From assembly GCA_047610385.1 (NCBI GenBank), contig JBLGAC010000015.1:1-64000 (forward strand): DNA of 64,000 bases. Direction: 5' to 3'. Shown piece after piece: positions 8,708-17,461 of this stretch. The stretch's first letter is position 1; every line of letters starts with the position of its first letter. This DNA is from JBOCEF01 sp047610385. Lineage in GTDB: Bacteria > Pseudomonadota > Alphaproteobacteria > Rhodobacterales > Rhodobacteraceae. Under the pieces are notes generated by a model that worked only from the letters and a program-made list of their open reading frames with translations, was not told the origin of the DNA and did not search any database. Both the position numbers and the translations under genes were made by a program.

Positions 8708-9621
8708 TTCGCTTCGGGCGGCAGCGACATCAGCACTGCTTCGGGGTTGTGGCCTGTCTGCAGGCCAAATTGCGTGCCGCGGTCATAGACCAGGTTGAAC
8801 TCGGTATAGCGCCCGCGGCGGATCAGCTGGTGTTCGCGGTCATCTGCGGTCCAAGCCTCGTCGCGGTGCTGCTCCGCCAGCGGCGGCCATGCGGCCAGAA
8901 ACGCGCGCCCGACATCTTGGGTAAAGGCGAAATCGCCTTCCCAATTCCCGGTGCACAGGTCGTCATAGAAAATCCCGCCTACGCCGCGCGGCTCATTCCA
9001 GTGCTTGATCATGAAATACTCATCCGCCCAGGCCTTGAAGCGCGGATAATAAGTGGGGTCATGCGTGTCGCAGGCACCTTGCAACTGCGCATGGAAAAAT
9101 GCGGTGTCTGCGGGGTCCTCGCGCATCGGGTTCAAATCTGCGCCGCCCCCGAACCACCAGCCGCCTTGGGTCCAGAACATGCGGGTGTTCATGTGCACTG
9201 CGGGCACTTTGGGCGACCGCATATGTGCCACCAGTGAAATCCCGGCGGCCCAGAAACGCGGGTCGTCCTCCAGCCCTGGAATGGCCTTGCGCGCCGACAG
9301 CGATGTGCGCGCCTGCACGCCCAGCACGCCATAGACCGTGGAGATGTTCACCCCGACCTTCTCAAACGCGCGTCCGCCGCGCATCACCGACATCTCGCCG
9401 CCGCCCTGATCCCCCTCGCCCTCGCCGGCGCGGTGGGTGGTCTTGCGCGCGAACCGCCCAGCGGGCAGGTCCGCGTGGGGGCCGCAGGTCTGCGTATCCT
9501 CCAGCCCCTCAAAGCGCGCGCAGATAGTGTCGCGCAGCGTGCGGAACCATGCGGCGGCGCGGGCCTTTTCGGGCTCCCCGACGGCATCAACGGGGCGGGG
9601 CGAAACGTTTGGCTCGGTCAT
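8698..9621 (-). CDS. hemF: oxygen-dependent coproporphyrinogen-III oxidase
   Basis: 307 residues, near the family's usual length. HemF uses O2 to decarboxylate two propionates of coproporphyrinogen III to protoporphyrinogen IX in heme (and chlorophyll) synthesis. Diagnostic blocks include the VHMNTRMFWTQGGWWFGGGADLNP core (positions about 142-165), FYDDL near 219 and GRYTEFNLVYDRGTQFGLQTG near 274-294. It works as a cytosolic homodimer. Followed, with overlap, by the small zinc peptidase; divergent from the ABC exporter. Confidence 0.97.
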   Translation of the reverse strand: MTEPNVSPRPVDAVGEPEKARAAAWFRTLRDTICARFEGLEDTQTCGPHADLPAGRFARKTTHRAGEGEGDQGGGEMSVMRGGRAFEKVGVNISTVYGVLGVQARTSLSARKAIPGLEDDPRFWAAGISLVAHMRSPKVPAVHMNTRMFWTQGGWWFGGGADLNPMREDPADTAFFHAQLQGACDTHDPTYYPRFKAWADEYFMIKHWNEPRGVGGIFYDDLCTGNWEGDFAFTQDVGRAFLAAWPPLAEQHRDEAWTADDREHQLIRRGRYTEFNLVYDRGTQFGLQTGHNPEAVLMSLPPEAKWP

Positions 9622-9748
9622 CGGGCAGGCCTTTCGATGGGTCTAGCGGGACATTATGCCTGCGGCCCCGGCGCGTCCAGCGCCCGCCGCCCTTGCAGCG
9701 CGCCCATCGCCGCGCCACATTGCCCCCCAAGAACGAAGGAGATCGGCC

Positions 9749-11599
9749 ATGTTCAGGCGTTTCGAAAACATGGCGGACCCGTTCGCCCCCGCCCCGCCGG
9801 GCCCGCCGCCGGGTCGGCTGTTTGGGTTTCTGTCCTACATGCTGCGCCCGGTGCGCGGCGTGATCGTGGCCGCCTGCGCCGCGGGACTGGTCGTGGCGCT
9901 GATCGAAACCTTGCTGATCTTTTATGCCGGACGCATCGTTGATCTGCTGGCCGAAACCGCCGCCGCCGCAGGCCCCGCGGCGCTGTGGTCGACGCGCGGG
10001 ACAGAGCTTGTGGCCCTTGCAGCGGTGATCCTGCTGGCGCGCCCGGTGCTGATCGCGCTGCAGATGACACTGGTGAACCAAGGGCTATCGATCAATCTGG
10101 TGGCGCTGGCACGCTGGCGGGCGCATCGGCACATGCTTAGCCAGTCTGTCGGGGTGTTTCAGAACGATTTTGCAGGCCGCATTGCCGCGCGGGTCATGCA
10201 AACCAGCAAGGCGGTCGAAGACGCTGTTTATGGCGCGGTGGAGGCGATCCTCTATTGCACCGCCTATGTCGCGGGCGCGGCGCTGGTGCTGGGGGCCGCT
10301 GATGTGTGGCTGCTGCTGCCGCTGGCCGTTTGGTTGGCCTTTTACGCAGCCCTGCTGGTCTGGCTGATCCCCAAAATGGGCCGCGCGGCGGAGAGGACCT
10401 CCGACCGGCGCTCCGCGCTCAACGGTCGTTTGGTGGACGCCTATTCGAACATCGACGCGGTGAAACTGTTCGCCCATGGCGGGCGTGAGGAGGCCGAGGG
10501 CCGCGCCGCCATCGCCGATCTGCGCGGCGCTGACGGGGCGGAAATGCGGCTGTTGACCATCATGTCCGTGGGGCTGGCGGTGGCGGGCGGCGTGCTGCTG
10601 GTGGGCACCGGGGGCACCGCGATCTGGCTGTGGACGCTGGGGCAGGCCAGCCTTGGGGCCGTGGCGGCGGCCATTGCGCTGTCGCTCAGGCTCAATTCAA
10701 TGATGGGGTGGATCATGTGGATCACCAGCCAGATGTTCCAGCACGCAGGCGTGATCCGCGAAGGTATGCGGTCGATCTCCTTGCCGCACGAAATCATCGA
10801 CGCCCCCGATGCCCTCGATCTGCGGCTGACGGATGGTGCCATCGCGCTGCGCGGGCTGAGCCACCGCTACGGGCGTGAGGCAGGCGGGCTGTCGCATGTG
10901 GACCTGACCATCCGGGGCGGGGAACGGGTCGGGCTGGTCGGACGCTCCGGCGCCGGGAAATCCACGCTGGTAAAGCTGCTGTTGCGGTTTCATGAGGCCG
11001 AAGCTGGAGCCATTGAAATCGACGGTCAGAACATCGCCCACGTGACCCAAAACAGCCTGCGCGCCCGGATCGGCATGGTCAGCCAGGAGGCCGCGCTGAT
11101 GCACCGCTCGGTGCGCGACAACATCCGCTATGGCCGCCCCGACGCGACACAGGCGCAGGTTGAGACCGCCGCGCGCCAGGTGGCGGCCCATGATTTCATC
11201 CTCGATTTGCGCGATTCACAAGGCCGCGCGGGCTATGACGCCCATGTCGGCGAACGCGGCGTGAAGCTGTCGGGCGGCCAGCGCCAGCGGATCGCGCTGG
11301 CCCGCGCGGTGCTGAAGGACGCCCCGATCCTGGTGCTGGACGAGGCGACATCAGCGTTGGATTCCGAAGCTGAGGCCGCGATTCAGGCCAGCCTTGGCAC
11401 AGTGATGAACGGCAAGACCGTGATCGCCATCGCGCACCGGCTGTCAACCATCGCCGCCATGGACCGGATCGTGGTGCTGGACGAAGGCCGGGTGATCGAG
11501 GACGGACCGCATGAAGCGCTTTTGGCGCGCGGCGGGCTTTATGCCTCGCTCTGGGCGCGCCAGTCGGGTGGATTTCTGGGGGAGGCCGCCGCTGAATGA
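9749..11599 (+). CDS. ABC exporter, fused permease-ATPase (MsbA/MdlB-like)
   Basis: 616 residues from ATG at 9749, which has GAAGGAG 8 nt upstream. The N-terminal half (about 30-330) is a six-helix type-1 exporter membrane domain. The C-terminal ATPase has Walker A GRSGAGKST (about 398), signature LSGGQRQR (about 506) and Walker B ILVLDEATSAL. Half-transporters of this form dimerise in the inner membrane and export lipids, peptides or drugs; the substrate cannot be assigned here. It stands alone between hemF (divergent) and tRNA-Val. Confidence 0.9.
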   Translation: MFRRFENMADPFAPAPPGPPPGRLFGFLSYMLRPVRGVIVAACAAGLVVALIETLLIFYAGRIVDLLAETAAAAGPAALWSTRGTELVALAAVILLARPVLIALQMTLVNQGLSINLVALARWRAHRHMLSQSVGVFQNDFAGRIAARVMQTSKAVEDAVYGAVEAILYCTAYVAGAALVLGAADVWLLLPLAVWLAFYAALLVWLIPKMGRAAERTSDRRSALNGRLVDAYSNIDAVKLFAHGGREEAEGRAAIADLRGADGAEMRLLTIMSVGLAVAGGVLLVGTGGTAIWLWTLGQASLGAVAAAIALSLRLNSMMGWIMWITSQMFQHAGVIREGMRSISLPHEIIDAPDALDLRLTDGAIALRGLSHRYGREAGGLSHVDLTIRGGERVGLVGRSGAGKSTLVKLLLRFHEAEAGAIEIDGQNIAHVTQNSLRARIGMVSQEAALMHRSVRDNIRYGRPDATQAQVETAARQVAAHDFILDLRDSQGRAGYDAHVGERGVKLSGGQRQRIALARAVLKDAPILVLDEATSALDSEAEAAIQASLGTVMNGKTVIAIAHRLSTIAAMDRIVVLDEGRVIEDGPHEALLARGGLYASLWARQSGGFLGEAAAE

Positions 11600-11605
11600 C
11601 CCGGC

Positions 11606-11679
11606 CGGGGACGCCGCCCGCCCCATCGCGGTCCTGCGCGAAGGGCGCAGACCCGCATCTGGCCCGCCCGGCGTCCCCG
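11606..11679 (+). other. branched inverted-repeat structure downstream of the ABC exporter
   Basis: An outer perfect 11-bp stem CGGGGACGCCG / CGGCGTCCCCG (11606-11616 and 11669-11679) encloses a second stem GGTCCTGCGC / GCGCAGACC (11630-11639 and 11645-11653, one bulged base). It starts 7 nt after the exporter stop. It could be a transcript-end structure or a small structured RNA; no known RNA family is recognised. Confidence 0.4.
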
Positions 11680-11772
11680 ATCCCTGCGCAACGAACGTCG
11701 GGATCGGTTGACGGCGCGGCCCGGCGCGCTTAATGGTCGGCCCGCCGGTCACAGGGGTTCATGCCCCGGCCC

Positions 11773-11848
11773 GGGCGGTTAGCTCAGTTGGTAGAGCGCC
11801 TCGTTTACACCGAGGATGTCGGGAGTTCGAGCCTCTCACCGCCCACCA
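11773..11848 (+). tRNA. tRNA-Val (anticodon TAC)
   Basis: 76 nt with encoded CCA. Acceptor stem GGGCGGT / ACCGCCC, D-arm containing AGCTCAGTTGGTAGAGC, anticodon stem CCTCG / CGAGG around loop TTTACAC with anticodon TAC at 11806-11808, and T-arm GGGAG-TTCGAGC-CTCTC. It reads GUA and, with wobble modification, other valine codons. Confidence 0.97.
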
Positions 11849-11956
11849 CCCTTTCCTCGGCGATCCATCGACGGCTTGCCTGCGCGGCCCTCGTCAGCTT
11901 AAACCCAAGCATCGCCGTGTCCGGGGCAGGGCGGGCGGCGCAAGGGAGACAGCAGC

Positions 11957-13219
11957 ATGACCGTTCTGATTGCAGGTGCCGGGATCGGCGGACTGACCCT
12001 CGGGCTCAGCCTGCATCAGGCGGGCATTGCGTTCCGCATCTTTGAGACCGCGGCCGAACTGGCCCCGCTGGGCGTTGGCATCAACCTGCAGCCCCATGCG
12101 GTGCGAGAGCTGGCGGAGCTGGGCCTGCTGCCCGATCTTGACGCCATCGCGCTGCGCACCGAGGAGGTGGTCTATGCTGCGCGCAACGGCAAAACCATCT
12201 GGTCTGAGCCGCGGGGCAAGATGGCGGGCTACGCCTGGCCGCAATTCTCGATCCACCGCGGCAAGCTGCAGATGCTGCTGCACGACCGGTTGATCGAACG
12301 CGCGGGCAGGGACGTGATCCGCACCGGCGCCGCCGTCACTGATTGGCGCGACGATGGCGGCGAGGTGGTGATCTCGCTGACCGACCGCGCCGGCGCTGGC
12401 ATCGGCGAAGCGCGCGGCGCGGTGTTCGTCGCCGCGGACGGCATCCATTCCGCCGCGCGTGCCAAGCTGCACCCGAACGAAGGCCTGCCGATCTGGGGTG
12501 GCACCATGATGTGGCGCGGCGTCACTGTTGCGCCGCGCTTTCTGACGGGGCGGTCCATGGCGATGATCGGGACCAAGGCCTGCAAATTTGTCTGCTACCC
12601 GATCATGGACGCGGGTGAGGGCATGTCAGTCATCAACTGGATTGCAGATCTCGCGGTGTCGGTCGACACGCTGGAGAACCGCGTTGACTGGACCCGCAAG
12701 GGCAAGCTGGCAGATTTCCTGCCCGCGTTTCAGGCATTCGATTTCGACTGGCTCAATGTGCCTGCGCTGATCCGCGGCGCTGGCGATGTCTATGAATACC
12801 CGATGGCCGACCGCGATCCGATCGCGCAATGGTCACATGGCCTGATGACGCTGCTTGGGGACGCCGCCCACGCGATGTACCCGATCGGGTCAAATGGCGC
12901 GAGCCAGGCGATCCTTGACGCAAGGGTGCTGGTGCGCGAATTGCTGGCCAAGGGCGAGGGGCCCGCAGCGCTGGTTGCCTATGACGCAGAGCGCCGCCCC
13001 GCCACCACCGCCATCGTGATGGCCAACCGCGGTGACGGGCCCGATGCGGTGCTGGACGTGGTGCACAATCGCGCCCCGAACGGGTTTGGGCAGATCGAGG
13101 ATGTGCTGAGCCGCGCGGAGCTTGCCGCGACCGCCATGGCCTATAAAAAACTGGCAGGGTTTGATGTGGCGGCGTTGAACGCCCGCGACCGGATCATCGA
13201 TCTGCCGCCGCCGGTCTGA
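11957..13219 (+). CDS. FAD-dependent monooxygenase (PHBH/salicylate hydroxylase-like, class A)
   Basis: 420 residues. The FAD-binding GAGIGGL is at residues 7-13 in the usual Rossmann start, a DG motif (FVAADGIHSAARAKL) near 157-171, and the GDAAHAMYPIGSNGASQAI second FAD motif near 300. Such enzymes hydroxylate an aromatic or similar ring using NAD(P)H and O2. The sequence resembles the PhzS/flavin-dependent oxidoreductase branch, but no neighbouring catabolic genes define the substrate. It stands alone after tRNA-Val. Confidence 0.85.
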   Translation: MTVLIAGAGIGGLTLGLSLHQAGIAFRIFETAAELAPLGVGINLQPHAVRELAELGLLPDLDAIALRTEEVVYAARNGKTIWSEPRGKMAGYAWPQFSIHRGKLQMLLHDRLIERAGRDVIRTGAAVTDWRDDGGEVVISLTDRAGAGIGEARGAVFVAADGIHSAARAKLHPNEGLPIWGGTMMWRGVTVAPRFLTGRSMAMIGTKACKFVCYPIMDAGEGMSVINWIADLAVSVDTLENRVDWTRKGKLADFLPAFQAFDFDWLNVPALIRGAGDVYEYPMADRDPIAQWSHGLMTLLGDAAHAMYPIGSNGASQAILDARVLVRELLAKGEGPAALVAYDAERRPATTAIVMANRGDGPDAVLDVVHNRAPNGFGQIEDVLSRAELAATAMAYKKLAGFDVAALNARDRIIDLPPPV

Positions 13220-13363
13220 GGGGCCCGCACATAAATCTTGCTTTTCTGCTGCCATGTGGTCCTGCGGGCCAGATCACGCACGATCATCCGCACCAAGTTG
13301 GGAGCAATTGTGGGATTTCGGGCGCTGACACGGGCAAGGTGTGCGCCCTTGTGGCGGGCCGCG

Positions 13364-13519
13364 TTAATTCCCGCCCGGGCGCTTTGCCTCGGCGCGGCAG
13401 CGGTCTGAGCAATAGCGCACCTCCTCCCACACTGTTTTCCATTTCTTGCGCCACGCAAACGGGCGGGTGCAATGGGCGCAGATCTTGGTCGGCAGGTCAC
13501 CCTTTTTGCGCATCTTCAT
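13364..13519 (-). CDS. DUF2256 family small cysteine-rich protein
   Basis: 51 residues from ATG at 13519, with GGAG about 7 nt upstream. Sequence pattern is KGDLPTK-x-CAHC-TRPF-x-WRKKW, then VRYCSDRC, that is two CxxC-type pairs likely binding one zinc. This matches the widespread short DUF2256 proteins, which have no established function and are often beside photolyase-related genes; none is seen here. A longer in-frame reading upstream has no support. Confidence 0.8.
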   Translation of the reverse strand: MKMRKKGDLPTKICAHCTRPFAWRKKWKTVWEEVRYCSDRCRAEAKRPGGN

Positions 13520-13647
13520 CGCAGCTCTCCGGCTCTCAGTACCATGGGTGGGGTGATTGGATAGCCTGAGGCGATGCGCCCGCCTTGTGCGGCATGCCAA
13601 AAGGCCGGAGGTCGCCCCCCGGCCTTCAGATCAGTCGCGCCGCCTGG

Positions 13648-15984
13648 TCACTCCGCGGTCAGCAGCGGCGGTTTGCCGCCTTCGAGCTTGGGTGCGTCAG
13701 GCGCAGTGACGCGCAGTTCCAGTTTACCTTCCTTGACCCCGACCTTCACGAGGCCGCCCTTGGTCAGCTTGCCGAACAAAAGCTCCTCGGCCAGCGGCTT
13801 CTTGATATGCTCCTGGATCACGCGGCCCAGCGGGCGGGCACCCATGCGCGCGTCGTAGCCCTTGTCAGCGAGCCATTCGGCGGCTGGGCGGGTCAGCTCA
13901 ATGCTCACGCCGCGGTCCATCAGCTGGGCCTCAAGCTGCAGCACAAACTTCTCAACCACCTGCAGGATCACTTCGTGCGGCAGCGGACCGAACGAGATCG
14001 TTGCGTCGAGCCGGTTGCGGAACTCCGGTGTGAAGGTCCGCTCAATCGCCGCAATGTCCTCGCCCTGCCGCGTCGTGCGGCCAAATCCGATGGCCTCTTT
14101 CGCCAGTTCTGACGCACCGGCATTGGTGGTCATGATCAAAATCACATTGCGGAAATCAACCGATTTCCCGTTATGATCAGTCAGTTTGCCGTGGTCCATC
14201 ACCTGCAAAAGGATGTTGAACACGTCCGGATGCGCTTTTTCGATTTCATCCAGCAGCAGCACGCAATGGGGATGCTGGTCGATGCCATCGGTCAGCATAC
14301 CGCCCTGATCAAACCCGACATAGCCCGGAGGCGCGCCGATCAGACGGCTGATCGAATGCTTCTCCATGTATTCAGACATGTCAAAGCGTTGCAGTTTCAC
14401 CCCAAGCGCTGAGGCCAACTGGTTAGCGACCTCAGTCTTGCCCACACCGGTCGGACCCGCGAACAGGTAGTTGCCGATCGGCTTTTCCGGCTCCCGCAGG
14501 CCTGCGCGGGACAGCTTGATCGCCGAAGTCAGGGCCTCAATGGCCGCATTCTGGCCGAACACCACACGCTTGAGGGTCTTTTCCAAGTCGCGCAGCGTTT
14601 CCGCATCGTCCTTCGACACGGTTTTCGGCGGGATGCGGGCGATCTTGGCAACGACGGCCTCAATCTCCTTGTCGGTGATGATCTTGGCGCGCTTGTCCTT
14701 GGTCAGCAGATGCTGGGCCGCTCCGGCTTCGTCGATCACGTCGATCGCCTTGTCGGGCAGCTTGCGGTCATTAATGTAGCGCGCAGACAATTCAACCGCC
14801 GTGCGGACCGCATCATCATCGTATTTGACGTGGTGATGTTCTTCGAAATAGGGCTTCAGCCCACGCAGAATCTTCACCGTGTCCTCAACCGAGGGTTCGG
14901 ACACGTCGATTTTCTGGAACCTGCGCGCCAGAGCGTGGTCTTTTTCGAAGTGCTGGCGGAATTCCTTGTAGGTGGTCGACCCCATGCACCGCAGGGTGCC
15001 CGACTGAAGCGCGGGCTTCAGCAGGTTGCTGGCATCCATCGCACCGCCTGAGGTGGCACCCGCGCCGATCACGGTGTGGATTTCGTCGATGAACAGCACG
15101 GCGTCTTCGTGCTCCTCCAGTTCCTTCACCACGGCTTTCAAACGCTCTTCGAAATCGCCGCGATAGCGGGTTCCGGCCAGCAAGGACCCCATGTCGAGGC
15201 TGTAAATCGTGGAGTTTGCCAACACCTCAGGGGTGTCCCCGTCGACGATCTTGCGTGCCAGACCTTCGGCGATGGCGGTCTTACCAACGCCCGGATCGCC
15301 GACCAGCAACGGGTTGTTCTTGCGCCGACGGCACAGAACCTGAATGCAGCGCTCCACCTCAGACTCGCGCCCGATCAGCGGATCGACCTGGCCTTTGCGG
15401 GCCTTGGCGTTCAGATCGACGCAGTATTTCGCCAGCGCCGATTCGTCCTTGTCCTTGCCTTCCCGTCCCGGCTGGGAGCCTGAGGGCTTGTCACGCTCAG
15501 GCTCATCAGCGCCGCGTACTGGGCGCTGTTCGCCAAAGGCGGGGTTCTTGGCGACGCCGTGGCTGATGTAGTTCACCGCGTCGTAGCGGGTCATGTCCTG
15601 CTCCTGCAGGAAGAACGCGGCATGGGATTCGCGCTCCGCAAAAATTGCCACGACCACGTTGGCACCCGTCACCTCGGTGCGTCCCGAGGTTTGAACATGG
15701 ATCGCTGCGCGTTGGATCACGCGTTGAAAGCCGGTGGTCGGCGCCGCTTCGGAGCCGTCCACATCGGAAACCAAGGCCTCAAGCTCATTATCGACAAAAC
15801 GCAGCAGCGATTCTCGCAAGACCACAAGATCCACGCCACACGCCTTCATCACGCGGCCCGCGTCGGGCTCATCGATCAAGGCGAGAAGCAGATGCTCGAG
15901 GGTCGCGAGTTCATGCTTGCGCTCGTTCGCGAGCGCGAGGGCGTGATGGATGGCTTCCTCAAGAGTATTCGTGAATGAGGGCAT
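13648..15984 (-). CDS. clpA: ATP-dependent Clp protease ATP-binding subunit ClpA
   Basis: 778 residues from ATG at 15984 (AAGGTG upstream; a 31-residue in-frame extension looks non-coding). An N-terminal Clp repeat domain (1-150) binds the ClpS adaptor, then two AAA+ modules follow: D1 with GDPGVGKT and D2 with GPTGVGKT. The IGFGRT segment in D2 corresponds to the loop that docks on ClpP. ClpA unfolds N-degron and other substrates and feeds them into ClpP. The gene follows clpS on the same strand, a normal alphaproteobacterial pairing; clpP is not in the window. Confidence 0.97.
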   Translation of the reverse strand: MPSFTNTLEEAIHHALALANERKHELATLEHLLLALIDEPDAGRVMKACGVDLVVLRESLLRFVDNELEALVSDVDGSEAAPTTGFQRVIQRAAIHVQTSGRTEVTGANVVVAIFAERESHAAFFLQEQDMTRYDAVNYISHGVAKNPAFGEQRPVRGADEPERDKPSGSQPGREGKDKDESALAKYCVDLNAKARKGQVDPLIGRESEVERCIQVLCRRRKNNPLLVGDPGVGKTAIAEGLARKIVDGDTPEVLANSTIYSLDMGSLLAGTRYRGDFEERLKAVVKELEEHEDAVLFIDEIHTVIGAGATSGGAMDASNLLKPALQSGTLRCMGSTTYKEFRQHFEKDHALARRFQKIDVSEPSVEDTVKILRGLKPYFEEHHHVKYDDDAVRTAVELSARYINDRKLPDKAIDVIDEAGAAQHLLTKDKRAKIITDKEIEAVVAKIARIPPKTVSKDDAETLRDLEKTLKRVVFGQNAAIEALTSAIKLSRAGLREPEKPIGNYLFAGPTGVGKTEVANQLASALGVKLQRFDMSEYMEKHSISRLIGAPPGYVGFDQGGMLTDGIDQHPHCVLLLDEIEKAHPDVFNILLQVMDHGKLTDHNGKSVDFRNVILIMTTNAGASELAKEAIGFGRTTRQGEDIAAIERTFTPEFRNRLDATISFGPLPHEVILQVVEKFVLQLEAQLMDRGVSIELTRPAAEWLADKGYDARMGARPLGRVIQEHIKKPLAEELLFGKLTKGGLVKVGVKEGKLELRVTAPDAPKLEGGKPPLLTAE

Positions 15985-16122
15985 GCGCGTCACCTTTCCA
16001 CCATTGTCCCGAAACTGAGGCGTCGGGACGTATCCGCCTGCTGGCAGGGTTGGCCCCGCCATTCGCAAGTCCAACATTAAACTTCGGTCATGTCAGCAAC
16101 GGATCAAGCCCGAGGAAGGTGA

Positions 16123-16147
16123 AATAAATCCAAACGTGGGATTTATT
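16123..16147 (-). terminator. AT-rich inverted repeat over the clpS stop codon
   Basis: Perfect 9-bp arms AATAAATCC / GGATTTATT with a 7-nt loop; the clpS stop (16143-16145) lies in one arm. It is conspicuously AT-rich for this genome and stands between clpS and clpA, so it could act as a partial terminator or attenuator that sets the clpA:clpS ratio. The U-tract is short. Confidence 0.35.
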
Positions 16148-16565
16148 CTTTTTCCATGGTGCACTGCAGCGGGTGCTGCTGCGTCTGCGCGTGCTCCATG
16201 ACTAGGGTCACTTTGGTCTCCGCAATCTCGAACGAAAATACCCCGACCACGGCCAAGCCACGGCGGTGAACGGTCAGCATAATCTCCACCGCGCTTTCAT
16301 GGCGGATGCTGAAAAAACGCTCCAGCACCTCCACGACGAACTCCATCGGAGTGTAATCGTCGTTCAAAAGCAACACTTTATACATCGCAGGTCGCTTGGG
16401 CTTGGGCTTGCTCGCCACTGCAAGGCCGGCGCCAGGGGGGCCGGGGCGCTGGTCGTCGCCATCGTCCTCATCCATGCGCAAGGGCACCGCGCACATGGGG
16501 CGCAGGAGCGTGGGCGTCGCCAAGGCGACGGAGCGGAAACGGTGGGATTCGGACGGGATGATCAT
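16143..16565 (-). CDS. clpS: ATP-dependent Clp protease adaptor ClpS
   Basis: 140 residues as read from ATG at 16565; a start at an internal Met (16475) would give about 110 residues, closer to the usual length, and neither has a strong Shine-Dalgarno. The core YKVLLLNDDYTPMEFVVEVL and EIMLTVHRRGLAVVGVF contains the ClpS N-degron pocket and ClpA-contact surface; the C-terminal HPLQCTMEKE is typical of the family. It delivers substrates with bulky hydrophobic N-terminal residues to ClpA. Encoded just before clpA. Confidence 0.95.
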   Translation of the reverse strand: MIIPSESHRFRSVALATPTLLRPMCAVPLRMDEDDGDDQRPGPPGAGLAVASKPKPKRPAMYKVLLLNDDYTPMEFVVEVLERFFSIRHESAVEIMLTVHRRGLAVVGVFSFEIAETKVTLVMEHAQTQQHPLQCTMEKE

Positions 16566-16595
16566 GCGGTCAGAGTATATGTCTCATGCGAGCGG

Positions 16596-16622
16596 AAAAA
16601 AGGGGGCCGAGGCCCCCTTTTT
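16596..16622 (-). terminator. bidirectional intrinsic terminator after the phasin gene
   Basis: A-run, GGGGGCC, short loop, GGCCCCC, T-run: works on either strand. It lies between phasin and clpS and would end the phasin transcript. Confidence 0.8.
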
Positions 16623-16701
16623 CAAAATTCGTGTCTGAGGTCGCTCTGAGGCCGCGCAAATGGTCGCGCCTAGGCGTTCCCGGCGCGACCCGCGCTGCGG
16701 A

Positions 16702-17139
16702 TCAGGCGCTGTGGGATTTGACCATGTCAGCGGCGGCAGTGAAGCGCGCGTTGATCGGCTCCATCGACTCTTTTGCCGCGGCCATCGCCATCTCGTTCAT
16801 TTTGGTGGCCTGCTTCATCATGCCATCGAACGTGGTCTTGGCGTAGGTGGCCTGCTTCTCGATCAGCTCCATGACGGATCTCGAGGCGGCCATTTCCTTC
16901 GCCGCGGCGACGGTTTCGTCCATGGACTTTTTCGAAAAGGCCATCAGCTCAGCGTTAAGCTCTTCGGCAACCTTCACGCACATGTTGGACGTCTTGGTCA
17001 TCGCGTCGAACGATTCTTGGTTGAACGCGGCTGCGTCCTCAAAGGATTTCGACATTTTTTCCATCTGCGCCGTCATCGACTTCTGGGCGTCGGCGGCGAA
17101 GGTTTCCATTTTCTTGGCGGTCTCGGTGGCGTTGGTCAT
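16702..17139 (-). CDS. phasin family protein
   Basis: 145 residues, no cysteine-rich or membrane segment except one Cys; rich in Ala, Met, Lys and Glu with amphipathic heptad patterning typical of phasins (PF09361). ATG has AGGAG 9 nt upstream. Phasins coat polyhydroxyalkanoate granules and limit coalescence. The gene stands alone; phaC, phaZ and phaR are not in the window, but a clear promoter and a PhaR-like palindrome lie upstream, which supports granule-linked control. Confidence 0.88.
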   Translation of the reverse strand: MTNATETAKKMETFAADAQKSMTAQMEKMSKSFEDAAAFNQESFDAMTKTSNMCVKVAEELNAELMAFSKKSMDETVAAAKEMAASRSVMELIEKQATYAKTTFDGMMKQATKMNEMAMAAAKESMEPINARFTAAADMVKSHSA

Positions 17140-17210
17140 CGGTAATACTCCTATTCGGGCCTAACAGGATCGCTGCCGCTTGCCTGTGACAGGCGCGGCG
17201 CTGTCACCCT

Positions 17211-17239
17211 TATTTGATACGAATGGTGCGGTGCGTCAA
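17211..17239 (-). promoter_or_regulatory. candidate promoter of the phasin gene
   Basis: On the minus strand TTGACG, 17-bp spacer, CAAATA, about 70 bp upstream of the phasin ATG. The -35 is perfect in its TTGAC core; the -10 is weaker. Confidence 0.5.
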
Positions 17240-17248
17240 GATTGGATT

Positions 17249-17261
17249 GCTGCGCCGCAGC
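17249..17261. promoter_or_regulatory. PhaR-like palindrome upstream of the phasin promoter
   Basis: GCTGCGCCGCAGC is a perfect 13-bp palindrome that contains CTGC-N3-GCAG, the form reported for PhaR binding upstream of phasin genes in Paracoccus. It is 10 bp upstream of the candidate -35 box. Chance occurrence in GC-rich DNA is possible. Confidence 0.4.
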
Positions 17262-17461
17262 AGAAACGTGTCGGGAATCAGAGCGGCGCGGCGTCGCAGG
17301 TCACCTGCCACACGATTTCGCCTGGGGGTGGTCAAGTTTTTGAAACAAAGGATTCTCAACGAAGTCGCAATATGTTAGTGTTCATTAAGGAGATCTTGAC
17401 CTTAAAGGCGCATCCAAGCGTGGTCTCCCGAGGCAAAGTTTGAGTGACGAGGGCAGTCATC

